Positions 1-8,599 of a stretch of DNA of 64,000 nucleotides are shown piece by piece. A program made the translations under genes and the position numbers. The DNA is from JBFLVT01 sp036804525 (GTDB lineage: Bacteria > Bacillota > Desulfotomaculia > Desulfotomaculales > JASEER01), in the NCBI GenBank assembly GCA_036804525.1, contig DAIRSE010000007.1, positions 19,904 to 83,903 on the forward strand, given 5' to 3'. The notes under the pieces are model-generated. The model was given only the letters and a program-made list of their open reading frames with translations, had not been told where the DNA came from and ran no database searches. Numbering within the stretch: position 1 is the stretch's first letter; each line of letters begins with the position of its first letter.

Positions 1-1
1 G

Positions 2-907
2 GCCGGCCTGGTCATCGGCGAAACGGGAGCCATCCTCGTCGACGACCGCTGCCGCACGAGCGACCCGGACATCTACGCCTGCGGCGACTGCGTGGAGACG
101 CTGCACCTTCTGACCGGGCGCAAGGTCTACGTGCCGCTGGCGACCACGGCCAACCGGCAGGGGCGCGTGGTCGGCGACAATCTGGCCGGCAAGGACTCCC
201 GGTTCAAGGGCATCCTGGGGACGGCCATCCTCCAGGTGATGACCTGGAACGCCGGGCGTACCGGGTTAGGAGAGAAGCAGGCCGAGGAGCTCGGCTACGA
301 CGTTGTGACCACCGTTTCCCCGCAGCACGACCGGGCGCACTACGCGCCGGGGCACAGCCTGGTCATCCTCAAGCTGGTCGCCGACAGGGCGACGCGGCGC
401 GTCCTGGGCGTGCAGGCCATCGGGCCGGGCGAGGTCGCCAAGCGCATCGACGTGGCGGCTTCCGTTATCCACTTCGGCGGCACCGTCGACGACCTCGTCG
501 ACATCGACCTGTCCTACGCGCCGCCCTTCAACATGACCGTCGACCCGCTCCAGCACTGCGCCAACGCCACCCGCAACAAGCTGGACGGCACGGTGGAGGT
601 CATCAGCGTCGCCGAACTGAAGGAGAAGCTGGACCGGGGGGACGACTTCGTGCTGCTCGACGTCCGCACCGACAAGGAGTTCAATTCCCGGCGCATCAAC
701 GACCCGCGGCTCAGGCATGTGGTGATGGCCGAGCTGCGGGAAACGGTGCAGGACCTGCCCCGCGACAAGGAGATCGTCTGCATGTGCGACCTCGGCATCC
801 GCTCCTACGAGGCCTTCCGCTTCCTCCTGGGCGCGGGCTTCAAGCGTCTCAAGTCGGTCGAAGGCGGCATGCGGGTGTGGCCTTACGGGCCGGTCGGGAT
901 GCTGTAA
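2..907 (+). CDS. FAD-dependent pyridine nucleotide-disulfide oxidoreductase with C-terminal rhodanese domain (5' truncated)
   Basis: The reading frame is open from base 2, so the N-terminus lies outside the window; 301 residues are seen. The first residues carry the second FAD-binding motif of the family (TSDPDIYACGDC). The dimerisation domain of CoA-disulfide reductase/NADH oxidase-type flavoproteins follows to about residue 195. The last 100 residues form a rhodanese-like domain with an active-site loop of the C-x4-R-S type (Cys262). Such fusions are known as CoA-disulfide or polysulfide reductases and NADH oxidases. The probable role is reduction of a disulfide, per- or polysulfide by NAD(P)H in the cytoplasm, with the rhodanese cysteine carrying sulfane sulfur. 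The substrate cannot be told from the sequence. A terminator follows 36 bases after the stop. Confidence 0.85.
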   Translation, partial: AGLVIGETGAILVDDRCRTSDPDIYACGDCVETLHLLTGRKVYVPLATTANRQGRVVGDNLAGKDSRFKGILGTAILQVMTWNAGRTGLGEKQAEELGYDVVTTVSPQHDRAHYAPGHSLVILKLVADRATRRVLGVQAIGPGEVAKRIDVAASVIHFGGTVDDLVDIDLSYAPPFNMTVDPLQHCANATRNKLDGTVEVISVAELKEKLDRGDDFVLLDVRTDKEFNSRRINDPRLRHVVMAELRETVQDLPRDKEIVCMCDLGIRSYEAFRFLLGAGFKRLKSVEGGMRVWPYGPVGML

Positions 908-943
908 ATCCTGCGGACGGATTTAATAAAGGGCCTGTCTGAG

Positions 944-966
944 AGAGCGCCGCGGGCGCTCTTTTC
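944..966 (+). terminator. Intrinsic terminator of the flavoprotein gene
   Basis: An 8-bp GC-rich stem (AGAGCGCC/GGCGCTCT) with a 3-base loop is followed by TTTT. It lies between two convergent genes and ends the plus-strand flavoprotein transcript. Confidence 0.7.
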
Positions 967-980
967 AGCCTGCGAACCCG

Positions 981-1499
981 TCAGGAAGGCAGGTTGAGCG
1001 AAGGCGGGACGCGCAGCCACCCTTTGAGCTTGCCGAACTTGACCATCAGGTCGAAGAGATGCAGCTCATCGACGGCGAAGTTGATCAACTGCGCGCGCAG
1101 CTTGTCGTTGGTGGTGAACGAGCGGATGGTCCTGGCGTGGTAGTCCAGGAATCCCTGCATGCCGAAGAACACGTCTCTGAACATAAACTCGTCTTCGAGA
1201 ATCCCGCTGGCCTCGGGCAGCCGCACGCTCTTGGGAGGCCTGGCGGGTAGGGGCAGGTTGAAAGTGTTCATTTCCCTTTCGAGGATATTGACCTGTTTTT
1301 CCAGGGTGCTGCTCAGCCCCTGAGTCAGAAGCACTTTCAGGTCCGGGTCGTGGCCGAGGTTTTGGTAGATCTGGGTCTTCTGGATGATGTCGTACCTGGA
1401 GAGCAGGAGGTCCCAGAGGATAAACGCCTCTCCGGCGTCGAGCTTCGGGCGCTCCGCCGTCTCGGCCCGCCCGAGGTGGATGTTGCCGATCTGTACCAC
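981..1499 (-). CDS. DUF3231 family protein
   Basis: This 172-residue, mostly helical protein resembles the DUF3231 family of spore-forming Firmicutes, which has a ferritin-like or CotF-like four-helix character and no established function. Family members often contain two repeats of about 160 residues, and this one has a single unit. The GTG start at 1499 follows a GGGAGTGA sequence. It is convergent with the flavoprotein and divergent from the radical SAM gene, so it is probably a single-gene unit. The family assignment is from sequence appearance; a spore-coat-associated role is only an inference. Confidence 0.6.
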   Translation of the reverse strand: MVQIGNIHLGRAETAERPKLDAGEAFILWDLLLSRYDIIQKTQIYQNLGHDPDLKVLLTQGLSSTLEKQVNILEREMNTFNLPLPARPPKSVRLPEASGILEDEFMFRDVFFGMQGFLDYHARTIRSFTTNDKLRAQLINFAVDELHLFDLMVKFGKLKGWLRVPPSLNLPS

Positions 1500-1643
1500 G
1501 GTTGTTTCACTCCCAGCGTTTTTGGTTTAGTTTGCGGCGGCGCGACAAAACTAATACCGGCCGGGAGCAGATTCTCAGACTGCAGCGCCAAATAATGTCA
1601 AAGGGTAACGATAGATGAGTCTCACCCCGCGGAGGTGATGGGG

Positions 1644-2534
1644 TTGCGCGTGGAAAGGGATGAACTCTTGGCGAGGGCCGAGGCGGCGGGGGCCATTCTG
1701 GAGGAGTGCCGCCTCTGCGGGCACGGGTGCCGGGCGCGGCGGTCGGACGCCGAAAAGGGACTGTGCGGCGCCGGGGAACTGGCCGTCGTGAGCGACTACG
1801 GGCCGCATTTCGGCGAGGAGAGCGTGCTGGTCGGGACCCGCGGCTCCGGGACGGTGTTCTTCAGCTACTGCAACTTGAGCTGTATCTTCTGCCAGAACTG
1901 GGAGATCAGCGCGCTCGGGCGGGGCCGCCCGGTCTCGCCGGCCGAACTTGCCGGGATGATGGTTGAGCTTCAGGACATGGGGTGTCACAACGTCAATCTT
2001 GTTTCGCCGACCCATTACGTGCCGCAAATCCTTAAGGCCCTGGCCGACGCTGTCGCCCGGGGGCTGAACGTCCCGATCGTTTACAACACCGGCGGCTATG
2101 ACAGCGTCGAGACGCTCAAACTCCTCGACGGCGTGGTGGACATCTACATGCCCGACATGAAGTTCGGCGACGACGCCACGGCCCGCCGCTACACCGGGGC
2201 GGCTGACTACGTTAAGGTCAACAGGCGGGCGGTGAAGGAGATGCACCGGCAGGTCGGCGACCTGGTCGTGGACGAGCGGGGGGTGGCCGTCAGGGGGCTG
2301 ATCGTCAGACACCTTGTCCTGCCGAACGGCCTGGCCGGCACGAAAGAGGTCATGGAATTCCTGGCCCGGGAGATTTCCCCCCGGACCTACGTCAACATTA
2401 TGGAGCAGTATTACCCTGCTCATCACGCCCGCCGCTACCCGGAGCTTGCCCGCCGCATTACCCCGGCCGAGTACCGGGAGGCCCTGGCCGCTGCCCGCGA
2501 GGCGAGCCCGGAGTTCCGGTTCGCCGACTTCTGA
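1644..2534 (+). CDS. PflX-like radical SAM protein (pyruvate formate-lyase activating enzyme family)
   Basis: The product is a radical SAM iron-sulfur protein of about 296 residues. The cluster motif C-x3-C-x2-C is at Cys76, Cys80 and Cys83, and a cysteine group before it (Cys22, 25, 29, 41) is typical of the PflX/COG1313 subfamily. A TTG start at 1644 is chosen because GGAGGTG at 1631-1637 then sits at ideal spacing; GTG 1635 and ATG 1638 in the same frame overlap that site. PflX-type proteins are related to glycyl-radical enzyme activases, but their substrate is not established, and no glycyl-radical enzyme is next to it here. The downstream hydrogenase operon is convergent. Confidence 0.8.
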   Translation: MRVERDELLARAEAAGAILEECRLCGHGCRARRSDAEKGLCGAGELAVVSDYGPHFGEESVLVGTRGSGTVFFSYCNLSCIFCQNWEISALGRGRPVSPAELAGMMVELQDMGCHNVNLVSPTHYVPQILKALADAVARGLNVPIVYNTGGYDSVETLKLLDGVVDIYMPDMKFGDDATARRYTGAADYVKVNRRAVKEMHRQVGDLVVDERGVAVRGLIVRHLVLPNGLAGTKEVMEFLAREISPRTYVNIMEQYYPAHHARRYPELARRITPAEYREALAAAREASPEFRFADF

Positions 2535-2554
2535 GGTCTTGAGCCCCGCCTCTG

Positions 2555-3151
2555 TTATTCATATCCGGTGAACATAGACTTGAGCTTCTTAAGGCTGTCG
2601 GTAAGGGCGAAGTAAATGTGTCCGGCAGCCATGGCGGAAATGGCCACGCTCACCAGGTAGTGCAGTCTGCGCAGCGGATTAAGGCCGCCGGCCAGGGTGG
2701 CTGGCTTTGGGAACTTGTTTGCAAAGTAGAGGCCCAGGCCGGTTATAATCTGCACCGGGATGAGCAGGGCAAAGCCGGTGTAGACGAGTTTTTGCCCCGG
2801 GTTGTATTTTGGGTATTGGGGTTTCTTGCGGGTAAGAAAGAGTTCGTATCTCAAGAACTCCGGCATGCGGAGCACGTCTTTGAGCCCGGGAATAATCTCC
2901 TTGTAGTTTTTGGCGACGTAACCGTAGTAGATCCGAGCCAAAAATGAGGAGATAAGTACGTACTGGGCGATGAAATGGGTCTTTCGGGCGGAGTCCATGC
3001 TCCTAAAACCCCAAAAACGGGAAGGCCTGGTGATGTAGTACCCGCTCAGGATACCGGCCAGCACGGCGGGGGCGTAGGACCAGTGTAAAAGCCTGGCTGG
3101 CCAGGGATGCCGGGGTTTGCCCTTTGTCAGTGACGGCAGCGGGTTTTTCAC
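2555..3151 (-). CDS. Ni/Fe-hydrogenase b-type cytochrome subunit
   Basis: This 198-residue integral membrane protein has four hydrophobic helices and histidines placed as in the cytochrome b subunit of group 1 uptake hydrogenases (for example in RLLHWSYAP near the N-terminus and LRRLHYLV and AGHIYFAL near the C-terminus). It would take electrons from the small subunit and pass them to quinone in the membrane. The GTG start at 3151 follows GGAGG at a spacing of 7. It is the last gene of the operon, 35 bases after the large subunit stop. Confidence 0.85.
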   Translation of the reverse strand: MKNPLPSLTKGKPRHPWPARLLHWSYAPAVLAGILSGYYITRPSRFWGFRSMDSARKTHFIAQYVLISSFLARIYYGYVAKNYKEIIPGLKDVLRMPEFLRYELFLTRKKPQYPKYNPGQKLVYTGFALLIPVQIITGLGLYFANKFPKPATLAGGLNPLRRLHYLVSVAISAMAAGHIYFALTDSLKKLKSMFTGYE

Positions 3152-3186
3152 GGAATAACCTCCGGTATGCTGAAGGTCTGTCAGTT

Positions 3187-4596
3187 TTAGAGCAGGATGA
3201 CCGTTTTTTGCACCGGCGTGTCCCGGACAATCAAGTGGGTGGTGCATGAGGAGCATACGTCGAAAGCCCGCACCACCCGGCCGATCTCAACCGGCTCGTT
3301 CTCGTCTTCGACCGGGGTTCCGGTGAGGGCTTCCTCCACGGGACCCATCCGTCCCTCATCGTCGCGGGGCGAAAAACTCCACGCCGAGGGGGTGATGATC
3401 TCGTAGTTGACGATCCTCCCCTTTTCGATCCGCAGCCAGTGTCCCAGCGGACCGCGCATGACGCCCGTCAGGCCGGCGCCCTCCGCCTCCCGGGGTACCT
3501 TGAAAGGGGTAAACACAGGTTCTCCCGGCTGCAGTTCTTCCACCCACTCCTCCATCAGTCTCCCGATCATTTTTGTTTCCAGTACGCGGGCCACGATCCG
3601 ATCCATGGTGGAAACACCCTTCCGGTAGTCTCCCCTGATCCAGAGCCGGGCCAGGGGTCCGCCTTCCATAGGCCTCCCGGCATAGCGGGGCGCCTTGACC
3701 CACGAATAGGCCCCGTCCTTTTCACGGAAAGGCTTGGTCAGGCCCTCGAAAGGATGTCGGGGTTTGCCGTCTCCCGTAAACCAGGAGTATTTCAGATGCT
3801 CACTTATCGCTGAAGGATCGAGTTCTTGGATGCGGCCGTCCACGACAGCGCCTGCGGGAAAGTGCCTCGCATGGTCGTTTTCGTCACGGGGGAAAAGGCC
3901 GAATTCCAGCAGGTTTGGCGTTCGCCGCCCGATCTCGAAGTAGTCCTGGTAGGCCTCCGCCAGGGTGAAGGCATCGGGAATCATTGTGTTGTTTATGAAG
4001 TCGTTGATTCTTTTTAACTTGGAGCCAAAATCCATCAGGATATCCGTCGACGGGGGCACGGTGCTCCCTCCGGCCAGCAGGCCGTGGGAGTGCGGGGCTT
4101 TGCCTCCCAGCAGGGTCATCAGCTCGTGCGCCAGGCGGCTGGTTTCCACGGCCTGAAAGTAGTGATCAAGCATGCTTTCGTTCGTTTTTTTCGGTAAGCG
4201 GCGGTCCCTGGTGTAGCCGGGAATAAAGGGGTGCATGTCGGGCCCCCGGACGTAATCCGGCAGGCTGTACAGGTAGAAGTTACGGATGTGGCTTTGCAGC
4301 AGGTCGGCGGCCAGGATCAGGTTGCGCAAGACGTTGCCGTTTCTCGGAGGCCGAACGCCGGCTGCGTTTTCCAGGGCATAAGAGGCCGCCGTGCCGTGGG
4401 CGGACGAGCATATCCCGCAGATCCGCTGGGTCAGGTAGGCGGCGTCCCTGGGGTCCCGCCCTCGGAGGATCGATTCGAAGCCCCGGAAGAACATTCCGCT
4501 GCACCGCGCACCGGTTACTTTCTTGTTTTCTACGACCACTTCTACAAAAATGGAATTGTTGGCCCTGGTCAGAGGGCCAAGGACAATTCTTTTCAA
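3187..4596 (-). CDS. [NiFe] hydrogenase large (catalytic) subunit
   Basis: The catalytic subunit carries both nickel-binding motifs: L1 RICGIC near residues 58-63 and L2 DVCSSCTTH near residues 446-454. The 15 residues after the L2 histidine would be the C-terminal peptide removed by a maturation protease. L2 normally reads DPCxxCxxH, and the Pro to Val change is unusual. A TTG start at 4596 is preferred because GGAGAGG lies 10 bases upstream and the protein then begins, as in the family, just before the LGPLTR segment. A GTG at 4644 would add 16 residues but has no proper ribosome site. No maturation genes (hyp, protease) are in the window, so they must be elsewhere. Confidence 0.9.
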   Translation of the reverse strand: MKRIVLGPLTRANNSIFVEVVVENKKVTGARCSGMFFRGFESILRGRDPRDAAYLTQRICGICSSAHGTAASYALENAAGVRPPRNGNVLRNLILAADLLQSHIRNFYLYSLPDYVRGPDMHPFIPGYTRDRRLPKKTNESMLDHYFQAVETSRLAHELMTLLGGKAPHSHGLLAGGSTVPPSTDILMDFGSKLKRINDFINNTMIPDAFTLAEAYQDYFEIGRRTPNLLEFGLFPRDENDHARHFPAGAVVDGRIQELDPSAISEHLKYSWFTGDGKPRHPFEGLTKPFREKDGAYSWVKAPRYAGRPMEGGPLARLWIRGDYRKGVSTMDRIVARVLETKMIGRLMEEWVEELQPGEPVFTPFKVPREAEGAGLTGVMRGPLGHWLRIEKGRIVNYEIITPSAWSFSPRDDEGRMGPVEEALTGTPVEDENEPVEIGRVVRAFDVCSSCTTHLIVRDTPVQKTVILL

Positions 4597-4646
4597 GCCA
4601 CTTCGTCCTCTCCGATTCGGTTGTCGGCCGGGTTGTGCTTCCACCT

Positions 4647-5756
4647 CTAGCCGCTTCGCAGCTTCCCAAGTAACCCCTGTACTTTTTGCAGGACGCTTGT
4701 GCCGGAGAACCCCTGCTTTAAAGTGTGGGGCAGTCGGCCGGTGACGATGCTACCCGCCAGGTGGGCGCCGATTCCCAGGATGGTGAGGACGCCCGCCGCC
4801 AGCCCGATGCGGTCGGCGGTTGTCCTGATGCCGGGCAGTTTTACGTCGGGAAGGTGCTCGAAGAAGGGCATGTCGCCGTCGGGAAATTCCGGGCTGGTAC
4901 AGCCGATACATGGGGTATTGGCCTTCACCGGCCAGCTCAGGTGCTCTCCGCTCCACTGGCGATAAGGACAGTCAGCGTAGGTCACGGGTCCCTTGCACCC
5001 GATTTTGTACATGCACCAGGGTTCGCCGGGTTTTCCGGCAAAGATGCTGTTGTCGAAATAGGTACGGCGCTGGCAGAGATTGTGGATAGTCTCGCCGTAG
5101 AATACTTGGGGCCGGTGCAAATCGTCCAACTCCGGCTCTCCGTACCGGATCAGGTGTACAAGCGTCCCCATCAGCCAGTCAGGAAGGACGGGGCAACCGG
5201 GGACGTTGATCACCCGCCTGTGCAGCACGGCCTGAACAGGCTTCGACTCGGAAGGGTTAGGGGCGGCAGCGAAAGGCCCGCCAAAGGCGGCGCAGGTGCC
5301 CGCGGCCACCACGTACCGGGCCTTGGCCCCCAGTTCCCGAACGGCCTGCAGGGCCGTCAACGGTTTCCCGTCGCGCATGCCGATGACACAATACAGACCG
5401 TCGGACCGGGTCGGAACCGTGCCTTCGACCACCAGGATATACTCGCCGGGAACACCCTCCAGGGTCTCGTCGAGGATGCGGTTGGCCGCATCCCCTTCGG
5501 CTGCCCCCAGCAGGTAGTTGTAGCGAAAATCGATTAGATCGGTAAGCAGGCTTTGGTAGCCGGGATCGAGGGAATTCAAAAAAGAAAGCATGTCCCCCGC
5601 GCAGGTATTGGTTCCGAGCCAGATTACGGCGGGCCGGGCTTTTCGCGAAACCGGCTTGGTCATGCGGCGCCCGGGCGCCTGAATACCAGCGCGGAACCCC
5701 CGCTCCGGCTTCGGAGATGCCGGCTTGCCCTGTAACAGGTCGGGCGTTCTTTTCAT
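4647..5756 (-). CDS. [NiFe] hydrogenase small subunit with Asp in the proximal cluster motif
   Basis: This 369-residue iron-sulfur subunit relays electrons from the NiFe site. Distal-cluster ligands (His225, Cys228, Cys248, Cys254) and medial-cluster ligands (Cys263, Cys283, Cys286) are present. The proximal cluster has Cys52, Cys155 and Cys188, but the usual CxxC reads C-A-G-D, with Asp55 in place of the second Cys. One hydrophobic helix (about 317-338) near the C-terminus would anchor it beside the cytochrome b. No twin-arginine signal of the RRxFLK type is visible in the first 50 residues, although periplasm-facing group 1 enzymes normally have one. The ATG follows the DUF3243 stop by one base (TGAaATG), which implies translational coupling. 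Confidence 0.88.
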   Translation of the reverse strand: MKRTPDLLQGKPASPKPERGFRAGIQAPGRRMTKPVSRKARPAVIWLGTNTCAGDMLSFLNSLDPGYQSLLTDLIDFRYNYLLGAAEGDAANRILDETLEGVPGEYILVVEGTVPTRSDGLYCVIGMRDGKPLTALQAVRELGAKARYVVAAGTCAAFGGPFAAAPNPSESKPVQAVLHRRVINVPGCPVLPDWLMGTLVHLIRYGEPELDDLHRPQVFYGETIHNLCQRRTYFDNSIFAGKPGEPWCMYKIGCKGPVTYADCPYRQWSGEHLSWPVKANTPCIGCTSPEFPDGDMPFFEHLPDVKLPGIRTTADRIGLAAGVLTILGIGAHLAGSIVTGRLPHTLKQGFSGTSVLQKVQGLLGKLRSG

Positions 5757-5757
5757 T

Positions 5758-6048
5758 TCAGCGGCCTTCCCGGTCGACGATCTCCTTATCCCGCTTGTCG
5801 TCCCGGTCCAGGAGCTTTACGAGCATCGAAACCAGTCCTCTTCGTTCTTCTTCTGTGCCCTCCAGCCAGAGTTCCTGGAGGAGACGCTGTTCCCGGTTAC
5901 CCGAGTCGATGTGCCCGGCCAGGAAACCTCCCAGGCGGTAGGCTACGCCCTTGATCCTGTCTTCGGACAGGCCGATAAACTCCCCAACATTGATCGCCGT
6001 TCTGAGCATATTCTTCCATTGGTCCCACGTTACGTCCGTCTCGACCAT
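5758..6048 (-). CDS. DUF3243 domain protein
   Basis: This soluble 96-residue helical protein has the DUF3243 (YmfJ-like) pattern: W-x-x-W near the start, a GLSEDRIKGVAYRLG segment and the conserved L-L-Q-E-L-W run. The family is widespread in Firmicutes and has no known function. It is the first gene of the hydrogenase operon and ends one base before the small subunit start, so the two are almost certainly co-translated. Its presence at the head of a hydrogenase operon is notable; a role in hydrogenase assembly would be inference only. Confidence 0.75.
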   Translation of the reverse strand: MVETDVTWDQWKNMLRTAINVGEFIGLSEDRIKGVAYRLGGFLAGHIDSGNREQRLLQELWLEGTEEERRGLVSMLVKLLDRDDKRDKEIVDREGR

Positions 6049-6271
6049 TTGCTCCGCGAACCCCCTGCAGTGATTTTCTCTGCCGGGTAGTATGTGTGAA
6101 GCACTTTAACGCTATGCATTGCACTGCTTTATGCTGCCGGCCGTATCCGGCCGTATAAACCGTATAATTCGGGAAAGCGTGTACCGTTATATTTTTCTTT
6201 CTACCGTTGAAGAATATGTTTACCGGAGACAAAAGCGGTTGTTCCGGTTAATTGCGGGAGGAGGAAGGGGC

Positions 6272-7390
6272 GTGCTCGAAGGCGAGCGTATCTCGGAGCG
6301 GCAGGCGGTGTTCTTCCTGGTCAGCACCGTTCTCGCCACGGCGGTTCTTTTCGTGCCTTCGATTGTTACCGCTGCCGCCGGGAGAGACGGCTGGCTCTCC
6401 GTCCTGCCGGCGGTGCTTTGCGGCGGGGGCGTCGGCTGGCTGGCGGCGAGGCTGGCCCGGCGGTTTCCCGGGGAAACGGTGATCCAGTTTGCGCCCCGCC
6501 TGCTCGGGACCGTTGCGGGCAAGTTGGTCGGTTTTTGTTTTGTCTTTTATTTCTTCTGGGCAACCTACGTCATCCTGGCCGAGTTCCACGCCCTCCTCGG
6601 TGCGGCCTACCTGGCGCGTACACCGCCGGTGGTGCATATCGGCCTGCTCCTCTTGCTGGCCGTCTGCCTGGTCCGCTCCGGCCTGAAGGTCTACGCCCGG
6701 GTCAACGACCTGGTCCTGCCCGTGCTGGCGGGTGCCGTGCTGATCGTCATCATATCCGTCGTCAAGGACATCAGGCCCGACGTCTTCCTCCCCGTGCTGG
6801 AAAACGGCCTGCGCCCCGTTATCCTGGGAGCGGTCACCCCGGCCGGCTGGCTCGCCGAGACCGGCGCCGCCGTGCTGATGATCGCGCCCTACATCGCCGG
6901 CGGCCGCCGATACGCGGACCGGATTGTACTGACCGCTACCGCCGCTCTGGCGGCCCTTCTATTTCTGGTACTTGCGGTTGCTGTGGGGAATTTCGGAAAC
7001 GAACGGGCCGCGAGCCTGCTCTTCCCGACCTTCAACCTGGTACGCAGCGTGCAGTTTGACACCTTACCCATTTTCAACCGGCAGGACCCGGTCTTCATGG
7101 TGACCTGGATCGCCGGGATGCTGGTCAAGGTGGGGGCGTTCTTCTACCTGGGCCTGCTCGCGCTCGCCCAGTGGCTCGGTCTTGCAGGCTATCGCCCTCT
7201 CGTCCTCCCGGCCGCCGTCCTGATTGCCGCTCTCACGATGCAGGGCTTCCCCGATGTTGCCGTCCTCTCGCGTTACAGCGCAGAGACTGTACCGCTATTC
7301 CTGCTGCTGATCAACGGGGGTCTGACCGGGGCCCTGTTGGTTGCCGCCGTGCTCCGGGGGAGCCAGATGAGCCCGCGCCCGCCCGCATAA
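6272..7390 (+). CDS. gerAB: Spore germination B-subunit permease (GerAB/GerKB family), copy 1
   Basis: The product is a 372-residue membrane protein with about ten helices of the endospore germination permease family (Spore_permease, amino acid-polyamine-organocation type). The GTG start at 6272 follows GGAGGAGGAAGGGG; the open frame extends upstream without a ribosome site. B subunits sense small-molecule germinants within the A-B-C receptor of the inner spore membrane. A second, clearly related B gene follows directly, so this operon has two B subunits. The region from about 6206 shares a motif (GAAGAATATGT) with the leader of the second copy, which suggests a tandem duplication. Confidence 0.85.
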   Translation: MLEGERISERQAVFFLVSTVLATAVLFVPSIVTAAAGRDGWLSVLPAVLCGGGVGWLAARLARRFPGETVIQFAPRLLGTVAGKLVGFCFVFYFFWATYVILAEFHALLGAAYLARTPPVVHIGLLLLLAVCLVRSGLKVYARVNDLVLPVLAGAVLIVIISVVKDIRPDVFLPVLENGLRPVILGAVTPAGWLAETGAAVLMIAPYIAGGRRYADRIVLTATAALAALLFLVLAVAVGNFGNERAASLLFPTFNLVRSVQFDTLPIFNRQDPVFMVTWIAGMLVKVGAFFYLGLLALAQWLGLAGYRPLVLPAAVLIAALTMQGFPDVAVLSRYSAETVPLFLLLINGGLTGALLVAAVLRGSQMSPRPPA

Positions 7391-7459
7391 TCAAAAGGGC
7401 CCTGTCGAAGAATATGTACCAGCTTTCCTATCCAGGCAATATCCGGCGGAGGTGGACGA

Positions 7460-8599
7460 TTGGTACGTCAGATCGGGCAGATCTCGGCCTTTCAGGCTAT
7501 GAATTACGAGATCAGCATTGTGCTGGCTACGGCCATTCTTTTTGTACCCGCGGTTGCGGCCCAGCACGCCCGCCAGGACGCCTGGCTTTCCCTGCCCCTG
7601 GCCGGGCTCTTCGGCGCCCTGGTCACGTACATCGCCGCCCGCCTGGCCCTGCGCTTCCCGCAGGAGACCGTGGTGCAGTACGCGCCCCGCGTCTTGGGAC
7701 CGGTGGCCGGGAAAATGGTCGGGCTCATTTATGTGTACTACTACCTTTACGTGGCCTACTTCGTGCAGCGTGAGTTCTCGGAGCTGGTGAACACGGCCTA
7801 CCTGCCGCGGACGCCGATGATCGTAGTCATAGGTGTGCTCACGCTTCTGAGCGTGTACGTCCTCTACCATGGGCTGGAGGTCTTGTGCAGGGTCAACACG
7901 GTGATCCTCTGGACGGTGATCGCCGCCCTGCTGCTGGTTATCGCCCTGGGGATCAAGGAGGTCCGCCTGGAGGAGTTCCTGCCCGTGCTGGAGAACGGCT
8001 TCGGACCGGTGATCCTCGGCGCGGTCGCCCCAGGTTCCTGGTTCGGCGAGACGGCGGTGATCTTGATGCTCATGCCCTTCATCGCTGCCGCGGACCGTCC
8101 CCGCATGCCGAAGTTCAACCTGCTGGCGGTCCTCATCCTGTTCACGCTCATGGAGCTGATTGTCGTCAGTGCCGTGGGGCGTTTCGGCGCCGCGCAGACG
8201 GCAACCAAACTCTTCCCGACCCTTTCGCTGGCGCGGCACGTGGAAATCCCGTCGCTGCCCATCTTTTCGCGTCAAGACGCCCTCTTCATGGTCTTCTGGA
8301 TCGGGGGGATGCTCTTCAAACTGTCCACCTTTTTCTATGCCGGCACTCTTGCCCTCGCCCAGTGGCTCAACCTCACAGACTACCGGCCGCTGATCCTGCC
8401 CCTGGCCGTGTTCATCACCGCCCTTGCCGTACAGTCTTGGGCGAACATCACGGATCTCAAGTCGTTCACCGGGGAGGTCTTCCCTTTTTCCATCAGCTTC
8501 GTTCAGTTCGTGCTTACCGGGATGATCCTGCTGGTTAGTATCATCCGGGGTATGGGCGGCGGGCGCGCTAAAGGGGGTGCGGGGAATGGCGGGGCGTAG
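7460..8599 (+). CDS. gerAB: Spore germination B-subunit permease (GerAB/GerKB family), copy 2
   Basis: This 379-residue polytopic permease is a paralogue of the preceding gene. Both carry FLPVLENG followed by a PVILGAV segment, and a YAPR/FAPR-LG-VAGK segment. The TTG start at 7460 follows CGGAGGTGG at good spacing. Its 3' end overlaps the A-subunit gene by 14 bases, a sign of translational coupling with the A subunit. That makes this copy the more likely obligate partner, leaving copy 1 free to diverge in germinant specificity (inference). The C-terminal tail is glycine-rich. Confidence 0.87.
   Translation: MVRQIGQISAFQAMNYEISIVLATAILFVPAVAAQHARQDAWLSLPLAGLFGALVTYIAARLALRFPQETVVQYAPRVLGPVAGKMVGLIYVYYYLYVAYFVQREFSELVNTAYLPRTPMIVVIGVLTLLSVYVLYHGLEVLCRVNTVILWTVIAALLLVIALGIKEVRLEEFLPVLENGFGPVILGAVAPGSWFGETAVILMLMPFIAAADRPRMPKFNLLAVLILFTLMELIVVSAVGRFGAAQTATKLFPTLSLARHVEIPSLPIFSRQDALFMVFWIGGMLFKLSTFFYAGTLALAQWLNLTDYRPLILPLAVFITALAVQSWANITDLKSFTGEVFPFSISFVQFVLTGMILLVSIIRGMGGGRAKGGAGNGGA

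Noticed and set aside
266..718. Long antisense open frames opposite the flavoprotein and many other GC-rich genes
   Set aside because: They mirror the codon pattern of the real gene on the other strand, have no ribosome sites and encode Arg/Pro/Gly-rich low-complexity products.
4647..5756. Twin-arginine signal in the hydrogenase small subunit (GRRMTK near residues 29-34)
   Set aside because: There is no hydrophobic stretch after the Arg pair and the consensus RRxFLK is not met.
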